Below, one piece after another: positions 42,501 through 54,800 of a stretch of DNA of 64,000 nucleotides (position 1 is its first letter; each line of letters begins with the position of its first letter). Made by a program: the position numbers and the translations under genes. The stretch comes from Rhopalosiphum padi. Its lineage: Eukaryota; Arthropoda; Insecta; Hemiptera; Aphididae. The stretch covers positions 82,872,152 through 82,936,151 of the forward strand of contig NC_083597.1 in the NCBI RefSeq assembly GCF_020882245.1, given 5' to 3'. The notes below the pieces were generated by a model. It was not told the origin of the DNA. It saw only the letters and a list, made by a program, of their open reading frames with translations, and did not search any database.

Positions 42501-45500
42501 AAAATGTAAGTATAACTAATTTCAACGGTTACTTTTTCTACTTAATTTAATCAATAAAGATTATGTTATGACAATTTAACTTTCAATATATCTAAACTGC
42601 ATCACATTTTGTTTTAAAATGTATGATAAATCCATCGTGCCTAGATAAAGTATTTATTAAATTTACCAATATTTATATATTATAAAGTAATAGATTAATT
42701 AATGCACATTTTATATATGGATTAGTTAGGTACAATAAATTACATATAAATAAAAAAATGTCATAAAATAACATATTAATACAAGTTTTATTTTAAAGGT
42801 ATTATAATAACGATTTGTTATTTGATAGAAAATCTATAATTTACTTCAAACTGTATAAACTTAAATTAAGTCATACATTTTGTTTATTCTTAACTATTCG
42901 TAATCAAAAAAAAAAAATTTAACAAATGCATTTTTCTAAAATTTCACAGCCCTATTCATAACTGTCTTGATATATTATATATTTCAGCCAAACATAGCAA
43001 TATTTTACTATCAAAAAATGTATACACGTATCCAGAAAATTTGGCTTGTCACAAGTGCGATCATGTTTATCCACGAGTTACAGAAAATTATATTGCTAAT
43101 AATATGGATAATAAAGACTTCCAGAGTGTACCGCAAACTAAAACTCGGTAAGAAAATTAAAATTAATTCAAATCTTAATTTTAAACTATTTTTATTTTAC
43201 AGTACTGGAAAGTCAAAACAAAAAAAAAGACCTAAACAGAATAATGATAGTAGTACAAAAACAATTTTAAAAGTATGTGTCTTCTTTAATATATTATCTA
43301 TATTATAATAAAATAATTCATAATTACCTAATATGCAGATAATTTAATAATTATTACATTAAATATTATAGTTTTTTAATACAAAACACTCTATACATTG
43401 TATTTGGTTTGGGTTTTTTTTATCAGAAAACAAAACAAAATTCTGAAAATGTTTTCAATGAGAAAAAGGATGTTAAAATAGAGGAACCTAAATGTTGTGA
43501 TATGCCGATTGATTCTATTGAAAATACAACAAATGATCCTATTACATTTAAAACAGGTTTTTGAAATATAATTATTATATTTATATATATATATAGTTGT
43601 CAGGTAATTTTAATTTCATTATTTTTCTTTTACAGGGGATAAAATATTTGCTTACTGGATGGCAGATAAAATGTTTTATCCAGCTGTTATAATTGATATA
43701 GCACCCCCAAAATTTAAAGTAGAATTTATATCTGATTACTATATAAAACTATTAAATTCTGATTGTCTTGTACATAGTTCAGCTTTAAAAATTGGGACTC
43801 TTGTTGCAATATTTGATACTGTTTCCCAAGAGTATAGAGTTGGTGAAATAATTACTATTAATGAGTATGTATAGTATATTTTATAAAACAATATAGTGTT
43901 TATAATTATAATAAAGGTACATAAAACATTATTGTTAACAGTGTACCAAATAGTGAAAAAACATTTACTGTAGACTTGAATTCAGAGGTGGTTGTTGTTT
44001 CTTTTGATAAACTAGTATTGGATGTTGAAAAAGCAAGAAATTTACAAGACAAAGTTGTATTAAGAAATTATGATAGACTTAGCATGTGTATGTGATTGCA
44101 TTCATATTAATTATTATTTATTAATAGTTCTCAATTATCATCTAATTTAAAATAATTATTTTTTTATAATATTAGCTAATGTATCTGAAGGAAAAAGACT
44201 TCGCTTATCACGATCAACTAGTACAAAATGTAAAACTACAAAAAATGAATCTAGTAAACGTAAGAAAACTAAACAAGATGGTCCAGAAACCAATAGAAAA
44301 AAACGAAAATGTCTATTTCCTGAAGTACCTGATCCCAGAAACATTCCTAGTACTAGCACAGGAATTACTGGAGATGATTACGATGAAGGAAACTTCCAAG
44401 CTGCTTCTTCAGATTCAGACTTTGAGTAAGATATTTTTTGTGCAATATATAGTATTTTCTGTATAATTATTTTAACATAAACATGTTATATTTACATCCC
44501 TAAAATAAAGTGAAATAAAATTAAGTGATCAACATTTTTCTAAAGGTTACTAAAATATACAAAATACAAATAGTATGCAATGTTACTATATGAATTGTGG
44601 TAATTATCAAGATTTATTATCTTTTACAAAAGTATATATATATATAATAAATTTAAGATTTATTACGTAATATCATATGAAAAAAAATACTTATTGTATC
44701 AAATTTTTCCTTCTCTTAAGACTCAATAAATTATTTAAAAGAATCTTTAGGTCTCAAATGTCTTTCTTTGAGATACAATTTGACCAATATAATGTTCATT
44801 TTTGATATTATTAACAGTGACATTGTCTGTATTAGTTGTGATAGGATTCCGTATTACTAATCAGTCATCAGTATACATGCAATCTTGACTTATTTAAATA
44901 TTTAATATTCCTTTTTATAAGGAAGTTAACGGAACAAACTCATCTCTTTCAAGAGGTCTTCTATTAACCAATAAAATATTCTCTGCACTTGGTTTTTGTA
45001 ATTCTACGTGTAAAAATTATTTTAAAGTTAATACTTTGTTAGCTTAGCTGTTACCAGTTTTTAATTTAATTTCATAATTGTTATCATTTTTTTAAGTTTA
45101 AACTATCTAAATACTTGTTTATTAAATCTTAATGAAATATTATTATTGATTTTATTTTTTAGTCACACAAGAGAAGATTTAACAAATGTTAACATGGCTC
45201 AATTAAAAAATTCTGACATTGATAGCGAGTATTCATCTCCTGACAAAATTAACCGCACAGTTGTATCTCCTCCTAATAAATCCATAAAATTATTTGAGAA
45301 CTTACATTTTATTATCTCTTATTCTAAGTATAAACGGATACCAATGGCCAATGACAGTGATCAATGCACTGATAATGAAATCAACCAACGTAAGTATAAA
45401 ATTAAAATAATACATTAGTTGTATAACGTATTTTCAATTATTTTACTAGACTTGATTTTATTTTTAGATTCACATTATTTCAAACCAGATAAAATCCATA

Positions 45501-47381
45501 AAAAGTATCTAGAATCCTTAATATATAAGCATGGTGGTGCTGTACATAGGTATTTGAATGTGTTACCAAAGTCATGTTATAAATGTTCATACATTATTAC
45601 TGATACTCCTTCACAAACTTGTAATTTTTTATTGGGTTTAAGTCTTGGTATACCTGCTTACCATCATAGATGTATTGAACATGCTATTTCTCAAGTAAGT
45701 TATGACAATATATATATATGCTGTTTTAAGATATTTAGTTGTTTATTTTTTTTATACTTAAAGTATAATTAAAGGAAAACATATAACTTAATGCCCTACT
45801 CATAACTATTGAGAATAAAAATAAAATGATTTTGTTATTGTAAATTACTCTACCCCAAAAAAATATTTGAAAGCATTATGTAGGCAATTTTTAGTTCATA
45901 TATTAGTATACACAATAAACTAATGTAGAGTACCTCGGTTAACAGCTATGACATCAGCTGACTATGTATAGTGTACCAATTTTATAAACATATTTTTACA
46001 ACAAAATTCACTAGGTAATGAAGTCAACATTTACATTTTTATACATAATTATTCAGTAGTTTTTATTTTTATGTGTTGTGCAAGAGGTCGATGTCATGTA
46101 TTTGTTAGGCTAATTTTATATAACTACAAGAATATAATGCATCAAATACTACAAAGTACTTAACTTATTAACAATTTGTTACATTATTGTTTAAAAAATC
46201 TTATTTTGACAATTAGGTACCATTATTGTCCATTTCTTCCTTTATACTTAAAAATATCAATTATATTACTAAAAAAATGTATTTAAGTCAATAATTTAGA
46301 AGTTTGATTAACTACATCACGGAGGTTATTGTGTTAAAAAAATATATAAAATGAAACATCATATATTGTGATAAATTAAATATTTATGAATGTAAGACAC
46401 CAAATTAATAATCTAACATTTAAGTACTAATTTCAAATAAATAGTATAAGGACCATATAATTACCATAACCTATTACTTAATTGTATAATATACAATATT
46501 ATTTATTGTTAAGAGGATGTCGCATCGGCATGTGTTGTCTCTGTCTTACATACGCACGACAGTAAATATTAAATATTTTTCATACTTATAATTCACCTTA
46601 AAATTAAAATATCGTAAAAAACCAACGAGAGAATACAGATAATGTTCTTACCTAAAAGTTTGATAATAGATCAATTTACTCTAATATTAAAACTAAAATC
46701 ACACTATTAAAACTGGTGAACGAAAATTCACTATGTCGTAGTGTGTAAGACGGAGACAACACATGCGGATGAGATGTCCTCTTAACTCTTTCATATAGTT
46801 TAGTACCTAATTATATTTCAGATTGTGAATTTTTTTTATTTTATTCTAGAAAATGTCATTCTCTGAGTTTATAATAAAGAATGATGTCAAACCAATACCA
46901 AATGGTTGGTCTGTGGAAAAGAAAGAAGTTATTTTCCGTTCACCTCAAACTGTACATTCGAATATATTTTCTGATTATGTTGTATATGTAGCTTTATCAG
47001 ATGAACCTAAGAATAGCTTTTTTTCCAGTTTGTTAAAATTTTCTGGTGCCATTGTTTACACTATCAGTAAAAAAGGTATGTAAACTGAATTATTTTAACT
47101 ACTGAATGATTGGTCTTTAACACAATTTTAATTATTGATGTGAAAAATATTACTGATTGAACAAGTCATGTAAATGTGTTTGTTTACTAGGAGCGGTAAG
47201 TCTGCCATTAATACGCCACATGACTGTAATTGTAACCGACGACCATTGTCCGAGCGCAATCATGAATCAAAGAATTCCCAAACTATCAACTTTATGGATA
47301 GTTCAAAGTTTAGTATGCGAATCTCCTCGTCCTATTGATGCCCACGAGAGTTATATTGCAATAGGCGATACAAGCGATTAA
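39563..47381 (+). CDS. TP53BP1: 53BP1-like DNA double-strand-break response protein (tandem Tudor, tandem BRCT)
   Basis: 53BP1 reads H4K20me2 and H2AK15ub nucleosomes at DNA breaks and steers repair to end joining; function here is inferred from family. Fifteen exons join in phase: 39563-39824, 40192-40334, 40399-40509, 42075-42172, 42393-42505, 42988-43147, 43203-43272, 43427-43556, 43636-43864, 43942-44087, 44176-44425, 45163-45389, 45468-45694, 46850-47075, 47191-47381; 2583 nt, 860 aa (human 1972). The N-terminus (1-360) is acidic/Ser-rich with just one SQ site noticed in its first part (S73). The tandem Tudor (about 363-485) has W370 and F376-Y377 in the place of the methyl-lysine cage. 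Next comes NVSEGKRLRLS (489-499), like the UDR of vertebrate 53BP1, then a basic NLS-like stretch (515-532). BRCT1 is about 614-722 (HRCIEHAIS), BRCT2 about 760-855 with W833. The donor after exon 10 is GTATGT at 44088; the overlapping GTGTAT two bases earlier would break the frame. Introns at 40510-42074 and 45695-46849 hold MITEs. Confidence 0.95.
41264..41682. mobile_element. TTAA-flanked MITE family A, 419-bp copy in 53BP1 intron 3
   Basis: Flanked by TTAA (41260-41263 and 41683-41686); the outer sequence is CCTTAAGGGGC at both ends in inverse orientation. Same family as 33583-34170 but lacking about 150 bp near the 3' end. No coding capacity. It lies well inside the intron, away from splice sites. 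Confidence 0.78.
46513..46781. mobile_element. TTAA-flanked MITE family B, 269-bp copy in 53BP1 intron 13
   Basis: TTAA at 46509-46512 and 46782-46785 flank inverted arms of about 40 bp: GAGGATGTCGCATCGGCATG then TGTTGTCTCTGTCTTAC on the left; the inverted right end is GAGGACATCTCATCCGCATG then TGTTGTCTCCGTCTTAC. About five mismatches in 37 positions. The internal 190 bp is AT-rich with no ORF. Related to the element at 15583-16029. Confidence 0.8.
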
Positions 47382-47447
47382 ACGAGTACCCAACAATTAA
47401 TGATTGACGAGATGATTTGATGTTTGAAAATTAATTGGATGGATTTT

Positions 47448-47453
47448 AATAAA
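47448..47453 (+). promoter_or_regulatory. Candidate polyadenylation signal of 53BP1-like gene
   Basis: AATAAA 67 nt after the stop codon; another lies near 47490. Motif only. Confidence 0.4.
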
Positions 47454-49013
47454 TTATTTCCAAATAATTATATTTATATTTTGGTAAATTAATAAAAATA
47501 TTATTTAACACCGATATATATTTTTATATATTTTTGAATTACGTATTAATATAATTTTTCAATGTTGTTGTGTAGTATAAGGTTATTGATTATTATAATT
47601 ATTAATTTATGTCTGCCCACAATACTAAATGTTCCAATACTCTAACCTGGCATGTTATAATTGCTAATTGATGTGCTATTTATTGTTACTAGTTATTTAT
47701 TTTTATTTTTTAATCTTATCAAATTGTAACAATCCAATGTATTAATTTGAACTGAATGTTTGTAGCAAATTAATGATAAAAATATTGTCAATGTTAGCAA
47801 CATTTACACTACAACTACTTGTATATTTTCTTCCCAAATATTTTTATTTTTGTCATCGCGTAATAAAACGATGGTACATTTTAGCATATTATTAAGTAAT
47901 AATTGTAATTGCTTATAGAAATAAATGTACACAATATCATATTTTGTTATTCATTTTCAATTATTGAAAAAAATGCTATTTCCAAGTTAAAATGTTAAAG
48001 ATAACAGAATGTACAGCTACTGGAGAAAACCCATTAACGGCTGGTATTTGATTGTCCATGATGCATTACACACAACAATGAGTTAAAATCATATAACATC
48101 AATTATTTTAAAATTATCGTAGAGATGACCACAAACCTGTTATTGACATTACACTTTGTACGCTCAAATTAATAAATAATTTAATATTTGTACAATTTTA
48201 ATGCCAATCATATTAGTATGGAGATTGACAACATTTTCACTATGAGGGTATAATAAGTAAAAGTAATAATTAAAATGAGCCACAGTTGATTTCAGTAAAA
48301 TAACAAAATTATATTTTATTATATAATATTTAATAATACCGGCTAGTGACTAGGCACGTGTATCTAATACTTTCATACTCTCATTAACAAAGAACAATCA
48401 TTAATTCATTATGCACATTTATAATTATTGCAATGTTTACTGAGCACTTGTATTTTGTCAATTATTTGTAAACTATATTTGATTTAATGATTAACAGAAC
48501 TATCAGTAAGTACATAAAATAATATGATGAATATCGCAACAATTTTTCTATCAATAATAAATAAATAAATAATAATAACGACAATGATTAAATTGTAAAG
48601 CAAATGATTTATTGTTATTAGTACATCAAGTCATGGGTGATAGATATTTTTGATCTTGAAAATTATAAAATGATCAATAAATTATATATAGTAATTAATC
48701 AACAAATGAATTATGTGATAAATGAATTAATGGAAAATGACAGTTAAAAATTGACGAATGGTTTTCTTCTAAATATTTATCACAGAAATAATGACTCGGT
48801 ACTAGTAAAAACCATCATTTTCATAAAAAATCCTAGTTAAATTATACAATTACTGGATAAAATATTACTTTTATATTTAAATAGAAAGGAACAAACACGA
48901 AAAACTCGAGAGGGTTATTGCTAATCTGTGTGGCCTAGTTTTTTCACAAGATAAATATACACAAATACAAATAATTAAAATTGATGGACCAACAATTATT
49001 ACTTAACATGAAG
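47454..49013. other. Convergent intergenic space / 3' UTRs
   Basis: Between the 3' ends of the plus-strand 53BP1-like gene and the minus-strand IDH3A gene. No coding signal. An AATAAA on the minus strand at 48613-48608 could end the IDH3A transcript after a 3' UTR of about 400 nt. Confidence 0.5.
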
Positions 49014-50879
49014 TTAAGAAGACTCTTCAACTTTACGGCAAATTTCATCTGTAAATTCTGAGCACTTCGCTTTTCCGCCTAAATCTCCAGTTCTGTATTT
49101 GCCTTCTTTGATTGTATCAAAACAAGCTTTTTGAATAATGTCAGCTTGGCTGTTGAGTTCCATGTGGCGCAACATCATTACAGCTGATAGCAGAAGAGCA
49201 GTAGGATTGGCCAAGTCTTTGCCGGCTATGTCCGGAGCGGTTCCATGAACCTAAACAAATTTGATTTGTTTATAAATTGACAACTTAGTTAAATTAAAGA
49301 AATAAACTAATAAAAAATAAAATATTACTTACAGATTCAAACAAAGCACCATTGCTACCAATGTTTCCACTGGGTGTCAGACCTAAGCCACCAACCAAAC
49401 CAGCACACATATCTGACAATATATCACCATACAAATTAGGCATTACCAAAACATCATAATGACTTGGATCTTGAACCATGGTCAAACATACTGTATCTAA
49501 GTATTTTTCTTCAAATTTGATTTGTGGGTACTTTGAAGCTGCCATACGGCAGCACCTCAAGAACAAACCATCAGACATTCTCCTATAACATTTAACATTT
49601 TTAAACATATTAATTATAAATTTATACAAAATTAAAAAAAAAATGTTTAGTTTATCATACATAATGTTAGCCTTATGTACAGCAGTGACCTTGGATCGTT
49701 TATTTTCAACAGCATATTTAAAAGCAAATTCAGCTACCCTAGTTGAAGCTTCTTCTGTGATCAATTTGATGGATTGTACTACTCCTTCAACAATTTCGTG
49801 TTCAATTCCTGAATATTCACCTTCAGTATTTTCTCGAATTGTTACTACATCTACATTTTCATATAATGTAGGATATCCCTCAAGTGAGCGACATGGCCTT
49901 ACATTGGCGTATAAATTGAATTCTCTAGAAAAATAATGAGCACAAATTGTAATCTGAGATAAACAAAAATATTCAAAAGATATCTATATACACTGTTTTT
50001 ATAATTAGTAAGTAACATTATAATTACTTTCTAAGCGCCAAGTTCAATGATCGATGACCTTTTCCAACTGGCGTCATAAGAGGCCCTTTTAATCCAATTT
50101 TATTAGTGTTTACCGATTCAATAGCTTTAGATGGTATTTTCATTGTGCCATCTGGTGCTCTTACAGGAGTAACATCAACTACATCCCATTCAATTGGAGT
50201 CTAAAAATAGAAATATCTTGTTTTTATTATAATTACAATCAATAGGGTTTTTCAACTAAAAAAATTGAAAAACCAAGATTTATTTTGAATTACAAATCTA
50301 GTGAGAATCTTAAAATGCATTCATAAAAAAAAACTTTTTAACATTCAGTTTCTTGTTGTCTACCAGATTAGTAATACCATACAAATACAGACTGTTAATT
50401 TGCTATTAAATTCTATTTAGCCTTGTCAATAAATCCACTCTAGTAAAAAAAGCAAAAAAAAAAAATCCCTAAATAACTTTCAATACTTTGTTCGACCTAT
50501 GGCAAACAGGTATAAACAATATTTTTTATAAAAATCTCACTAAATACCTACAAGATCCGATTAGTTTAAATTCTTAAATTCCTCATTTTAAGTGAGATAA
50601 TCACTTACTTTAGCGGCTTCGAAAATCTTCTGAACAGCGGCCGAAATTTCTGGACCAATTCCATCGCCGGGGATCAAAGTCACTTTCCGAGCTTCAACGC
50701 CATAGGAACGAGCTAGGTACTGGGTAACGTTGTTCTGTCAACAAATCAACGCGTTTAATTTCGAGTAGAGGACGAAAATGTACACATATACCACTGCGGC
50801 GGCAACAGAAAACGACAAAGAATCCGTTTTTCGTCAAGTTATATATACTTACGATTTTGTTTAATATCCTGTGAGCCAT
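49014..50879 (-). CDS. IDH3A: NAD-dependent isocitrate dehydrogenase, alpha (catalytic) subunit, mitochondrial
   Basis: Catalytic subunit of the mitochondrial IDH3 heteromer, oxidising isocitrate to 2-oxoglutarate with NAD+ in the TCA cycle. Six minus-strand exons with GT-AG borders, 50853-50879, 50609-50734, 50028-50200, 49661-49924, 49333-49582 and 49014-49250, give 1077 nt and 358 residues (human 366). The first about 30 residues are basic and lack acidic residues before the mature start, as expected of a mitochondrial presequence; exon 1 codes only nine residues (MAHRILNKI). Landmarks: [11 protein letters not shown] after the presequence, [14 protein letters not shown] in exon 4, and [16 protein letters not shown] (244-259) containing the family signature. 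Metal-binding aspartates D226, D250 and D254 and the substrate arginines R108, R118 and R121 are present. [11 protein letters not shown] lies in the last exon. Alpha rather than beta/gamma is favoured by the complete catalytic set and the [15 protein letters not shown] ending. The start ATG is in a CGCCATGG context; the frame stays open upstream without another ATG in the 5' leader I checked. Confidence 0.97.
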
Positions 50880-51250
50880 GGCGAACGGTCGTCGATGGGA
50901 GATGAGGTCGAAAAAGAACTCTCTCAAAGGGTTTACGGTCGGAGAGAATTTTTCTCCTCGACTGTCCTGGCCGCAAGAGAGGGTTGATCACTCGATAGTA
51001 TTTTTAAAACGAAAATGGGTGAGAGGTTAAAGGAACAGATGTTTTACTGAACAGGACAGCGACGGTTCGGTGACCGTACTCCGTAGCACTGCACGAATCG
51101 CGATTCAATACATTTATTATACGACGGTCGGGCGGTATTCGTCGTCTTTCTGTTCCATGACCACGACGATCACACGACCCAAATTGAATACGATGGCAAC
51201 TTACTGCTGATAACGATTCAGATTTCCGGTGAAATTTGAATTACGTCGAG
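50880..51250 (-). promoter_or_regulatory. IDH3A 5' UTR and promoter region
   Basis: GC content is higher than the flanks directly upstream of the IDH3A start, with CG-rich words (CGACGG, GGTCGGGCGG). No core promoter element can be named with confidence. Confidence 0.4.
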
Positions 51251-52540
51251 ATTATCACTGAAACGCATAATAGAAATATAAAAAAAAATTAAAAATCATA
51301 TTGTGTATTTATCATCACATCACGGACATACTACTGTTGTAATAATATTAGATAAAACAGACGTACACGTTTGATCTACATATATTATAATAATACAGTA
51401 GTAGGCGTAAAGTTTATAATGGCCTACCGTATTTTGTACCCAATCTAAGCGCCGCCGCGGATTGAAACAATAACATTTTACACTTTGGACGCGAAACTCA
51501 ATAGGTAATTGCCGTCTAACGTCCATTCAATATCTCAGTAGAATATCATTCCTATGATTCACGAACAGACTAACGAGCTGACATTGTTGTTTTATTGAAA
51601 CGCGCACAAACAGTGTTTCTATAATAAGCATAATAAAGTGGATTGGGTAATAATCAGTATATAGCGTATACCTGTACTGTATTGCCCACTGTTACGTAGT
51701 GTTCGCTTTTAGGTATGTACAATATTAATCGACCGGTAGTCGGAAAAAAGTTCTCGACATAAAAATTAAGGAAATACGATGTACGATGGGCACGTTACAT
51801 TTAATTAAATATTGTGCGTGCTTTTTAAGTACGGTATCTTGTTTTTGTATTATTGTTGATTTAGTTAAGCACATTGAATTTGAAACACACACGACAAACA
51901 CACTACACTCTTAAACCTTACATAAAAATGGATGATAATAATATTCGAATATCGATTATATAGTTTATAATATGTGTTACAATACATAGACATAATTATT
52001 TATACGAGTAATATTCCACGTATAGCGAATAAAAGTGTTATTATTATATTTTAATTATAGTTTTAATATTTAATAGAAAATAATAATAAATTTCTTTCTC
52101 CTTAGAAATAGGTTGCTGAAGTAAAAATGTTCTAAAAAAATGTATAACACATAATTTCACACAAATTTATTCAAAAACTATTAAAAAAGATAAAACCAAA
52201 TTTTATACTTGAAAAACTAATAGGAAATACATGCGATAGGTATTGTATTATAATATTTTTAAATTTTAATTATAGTCAATAGAAATTTAAACTTTTTAAT
52301 TTTTAACAATTTGTCCACATAATTACGGGTTATTAGGTCAAACATTAGTTAGATACCTTTAAGCCTGATATAAAATCTAATATCATGAATATTATATTAT
52401 TTATATTTATATTGATTGATAAGTCAACAAAATATTATATACGCAACATAAAAGAATACATTGGCATACTATCGAAATTCATATATAGTAACGAGACAAT
52501 AACAATATTGATATACCTATTAACCAATATAATAATATTT
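51251..52540. other. Intergenic, nothing recognised
   Basis: AT-rich, no coding exon or bounded repeat supported. Confidence 0.5.
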
Positions 52541-54095
52541 TATAATGTTTATATTATAATATAATATGCACATTCTCCAATCTCTTCGCGGGTTCCGATA
52601 TGCACCCTTGCTGCAGCATCTCCACGTGCCCCGGTGTTACCTGTGCACAGTACACACAATGGCAATATAATAACGTCTTTGTCGTCGATCGTATAAGATA
52701 ATAATATATTATTTCGTGTATAATATGTGTGCCGTGTGTGTGTGTATTTGTGTGTCATATATTATGCGTAAGTATATAATACACATATAGGTACACACAA
52801 ACTCAAATTGACGACATTAAATTCCTTAAACTACGCAAGCGGCCGTAAATCATCGTATTATAATATTATTATACTCGGAGTGACGACTCGACTTTGGCGG
52901 GGTGGTACGCGAGAGGGTGGAGGACGAGGACGATAAAATAAAATAATAATACACGTCCTCTCACTTCGCTACAGACTCCAGCATTTCCGGGATGGAACAA
53001 TATATATTATACACGTATATACACACGATAAAGCCCTTTATATTATATCATAGGTATATATATACACATATATATATGACGTTTGTAGTCGAGTGATGGT
53101 GGGATACTGAGATGTATATATAGGATAAGGTTGTGTGACGAATTCGCGTCTTATATTATTATTATTATCATTATTAATATTAATATTATACCTATACGTA
53201 GCTATATAATATGATATATAATGTATTAAATGAAATACGCGATCGCTTTACGTCTTTCCCCGTCGCCGCGCCGTGATGCACGAGATAGGTAGTATAATAT
53301 ATACGTATACACAGCCGCGAGAGCTTATCCGAAAAGCATACACGTCATATTATATTGTAATGCATATATACATACCTATATACATCGTGTATAGGGTGTC
53401 TCACGTTGTGTTATTTGTACCTAACCTAATCTATGAATATTTTTTTCTAATCAATTATAATTTTATTGTTTCGCGTGTCGATTAAACATACATATATAAT
53501 CTAAATATGCTTACTTTATTGTTGTTACGTCTCTTCAAAGTCTGATATATATACAAAGTATATCACAATATGATCTAACACATTTTTAAGTGTAATTTTA
53601 ATGTCAAACTGTCATAATATTATCTCTATGGTTCATCGTGCAGTATATATACATGTATGTATATAATATAGTTAATACGCATATATAGAGATGGTTTATG
53701 AAGGATATTATGCAATATTTTCATTAATTAAGAGTTGCAGAATAAATATCAGGTTCGACAGCCGGACACAGAGGCCGGTAACTACCTATACGTATATATA
53801 TTCGCGAAGAACTGCAAATCAACTAGCAGACCATCATATATATATATATATATAGACTGCACCCTGTATACACACGTGCGTCATTGCGCGAATACCAGAG
53901 CTAAGCGGCTGATACGGGGGGGGGGGGGGGGAAAGAAACTTATTGCGCGCGTATATCGTCATCGTCTCACGGCGTTGTTGCGCGACAGGCGGGATGCTGC
54001 AGCGCGCTGATGTCTGTTGTCTAACGTGGCGTAAAGGGAGGAAAACGTTTTCCGCATTAATCCCGTCCGCCTCGGTTGAATACATTAAATAATAT

Positions 54096-54127
<32 letters not shown>

Positions 54128-54800
54128 GTATACGTACACGCCGCACAACTATTGCAGTGCGCGCGTGTGTATATGTTTTCCTCTCTCACACTCTTCGTCT
54201 CTTGATCAATCTCCGACGACATACATTACAATATATACATATTATTATATGCGTGTGTGTTGTATATATATATTTAGTGCGCGCGCGCGCGTGTGTGTGT
54301 GTGATGATGTCTCTTGTATTCTCTTTTCTCCGTCGTGCGGCGTCTGTTCTTTTGTCGACGCATTTTAATCCGAACAAGAGAACGGGCGAAAACCGCCCGG
54401 CCCGCCGACTCCAACCTTTTAGAAGCCTTTTAATATCCCCAGGGAACTTGTAGCGGTGGACGGGATTTATATATACTTACGTGCTGTATAATATATAATA
54501 TATACGCGCCGTATATATATACAGCCGACGTCGGCCCGATGATTGTTGACAATCCAAATCGGTATTATAATATACGAGTGTGTGTGTGTGTGTGTTGTAT
54601 ATAAGCGTATCGATACGAACCCACACGACCGTAATGACGAAACACGATTATTTGTACCTATCACGGTTCGGGTAACGCGTGGGACGAATATGTGTGTGTG
54701 TGTGTGTATTTATGCATTTTGAGTATATAGGGATTATACGCGGTTTGATCGGCACGCGCGCACACGTCTGACTTGAGCGAGGCGAGATTTTTTTTTTACA
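52541..54800. repeat. GC-richer, microsatellite-dense block
   Basis: The block mixes CpG-rich segments with many simple repeats: (TG)n near 52733-52756, (TA)n near 53836-53853, a 16-base G run at 53916-53931, (TA)n at about 54094-54121, (GC)n then (GT)n near 54280-54303, (TG)n near 54578-54595 and (GT)n near 54691-54707. Open frames here are repeat translations or have no family resemblance. The CpG-rich segments (about 52850-53000 and 53880-54450) resemble the promoter block at 25-26 kb, so a transcription start for an unseen gene is possible. Confidence 0.45.

Noticed and set aside
44156..44466. Two open frames over exon 11 of the 53BP1-like gene
   Set aside because: The real frame is the one joining in phase with exons 10 and 12 and giving the NVSEGKRLRLS and basic NLS-like segments; the others are shadows.
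49643..49936. Plus-strand 97-codon frame
   Set aside because: Antisense shadow of IDH3A exon 4, which has clear family motifs on the minus strand.
53735..54453. Open frames of 80-125 codons
   Set aside because: Largely translation of (TA)n, (GT)n and G-run repeats; no domain seen.
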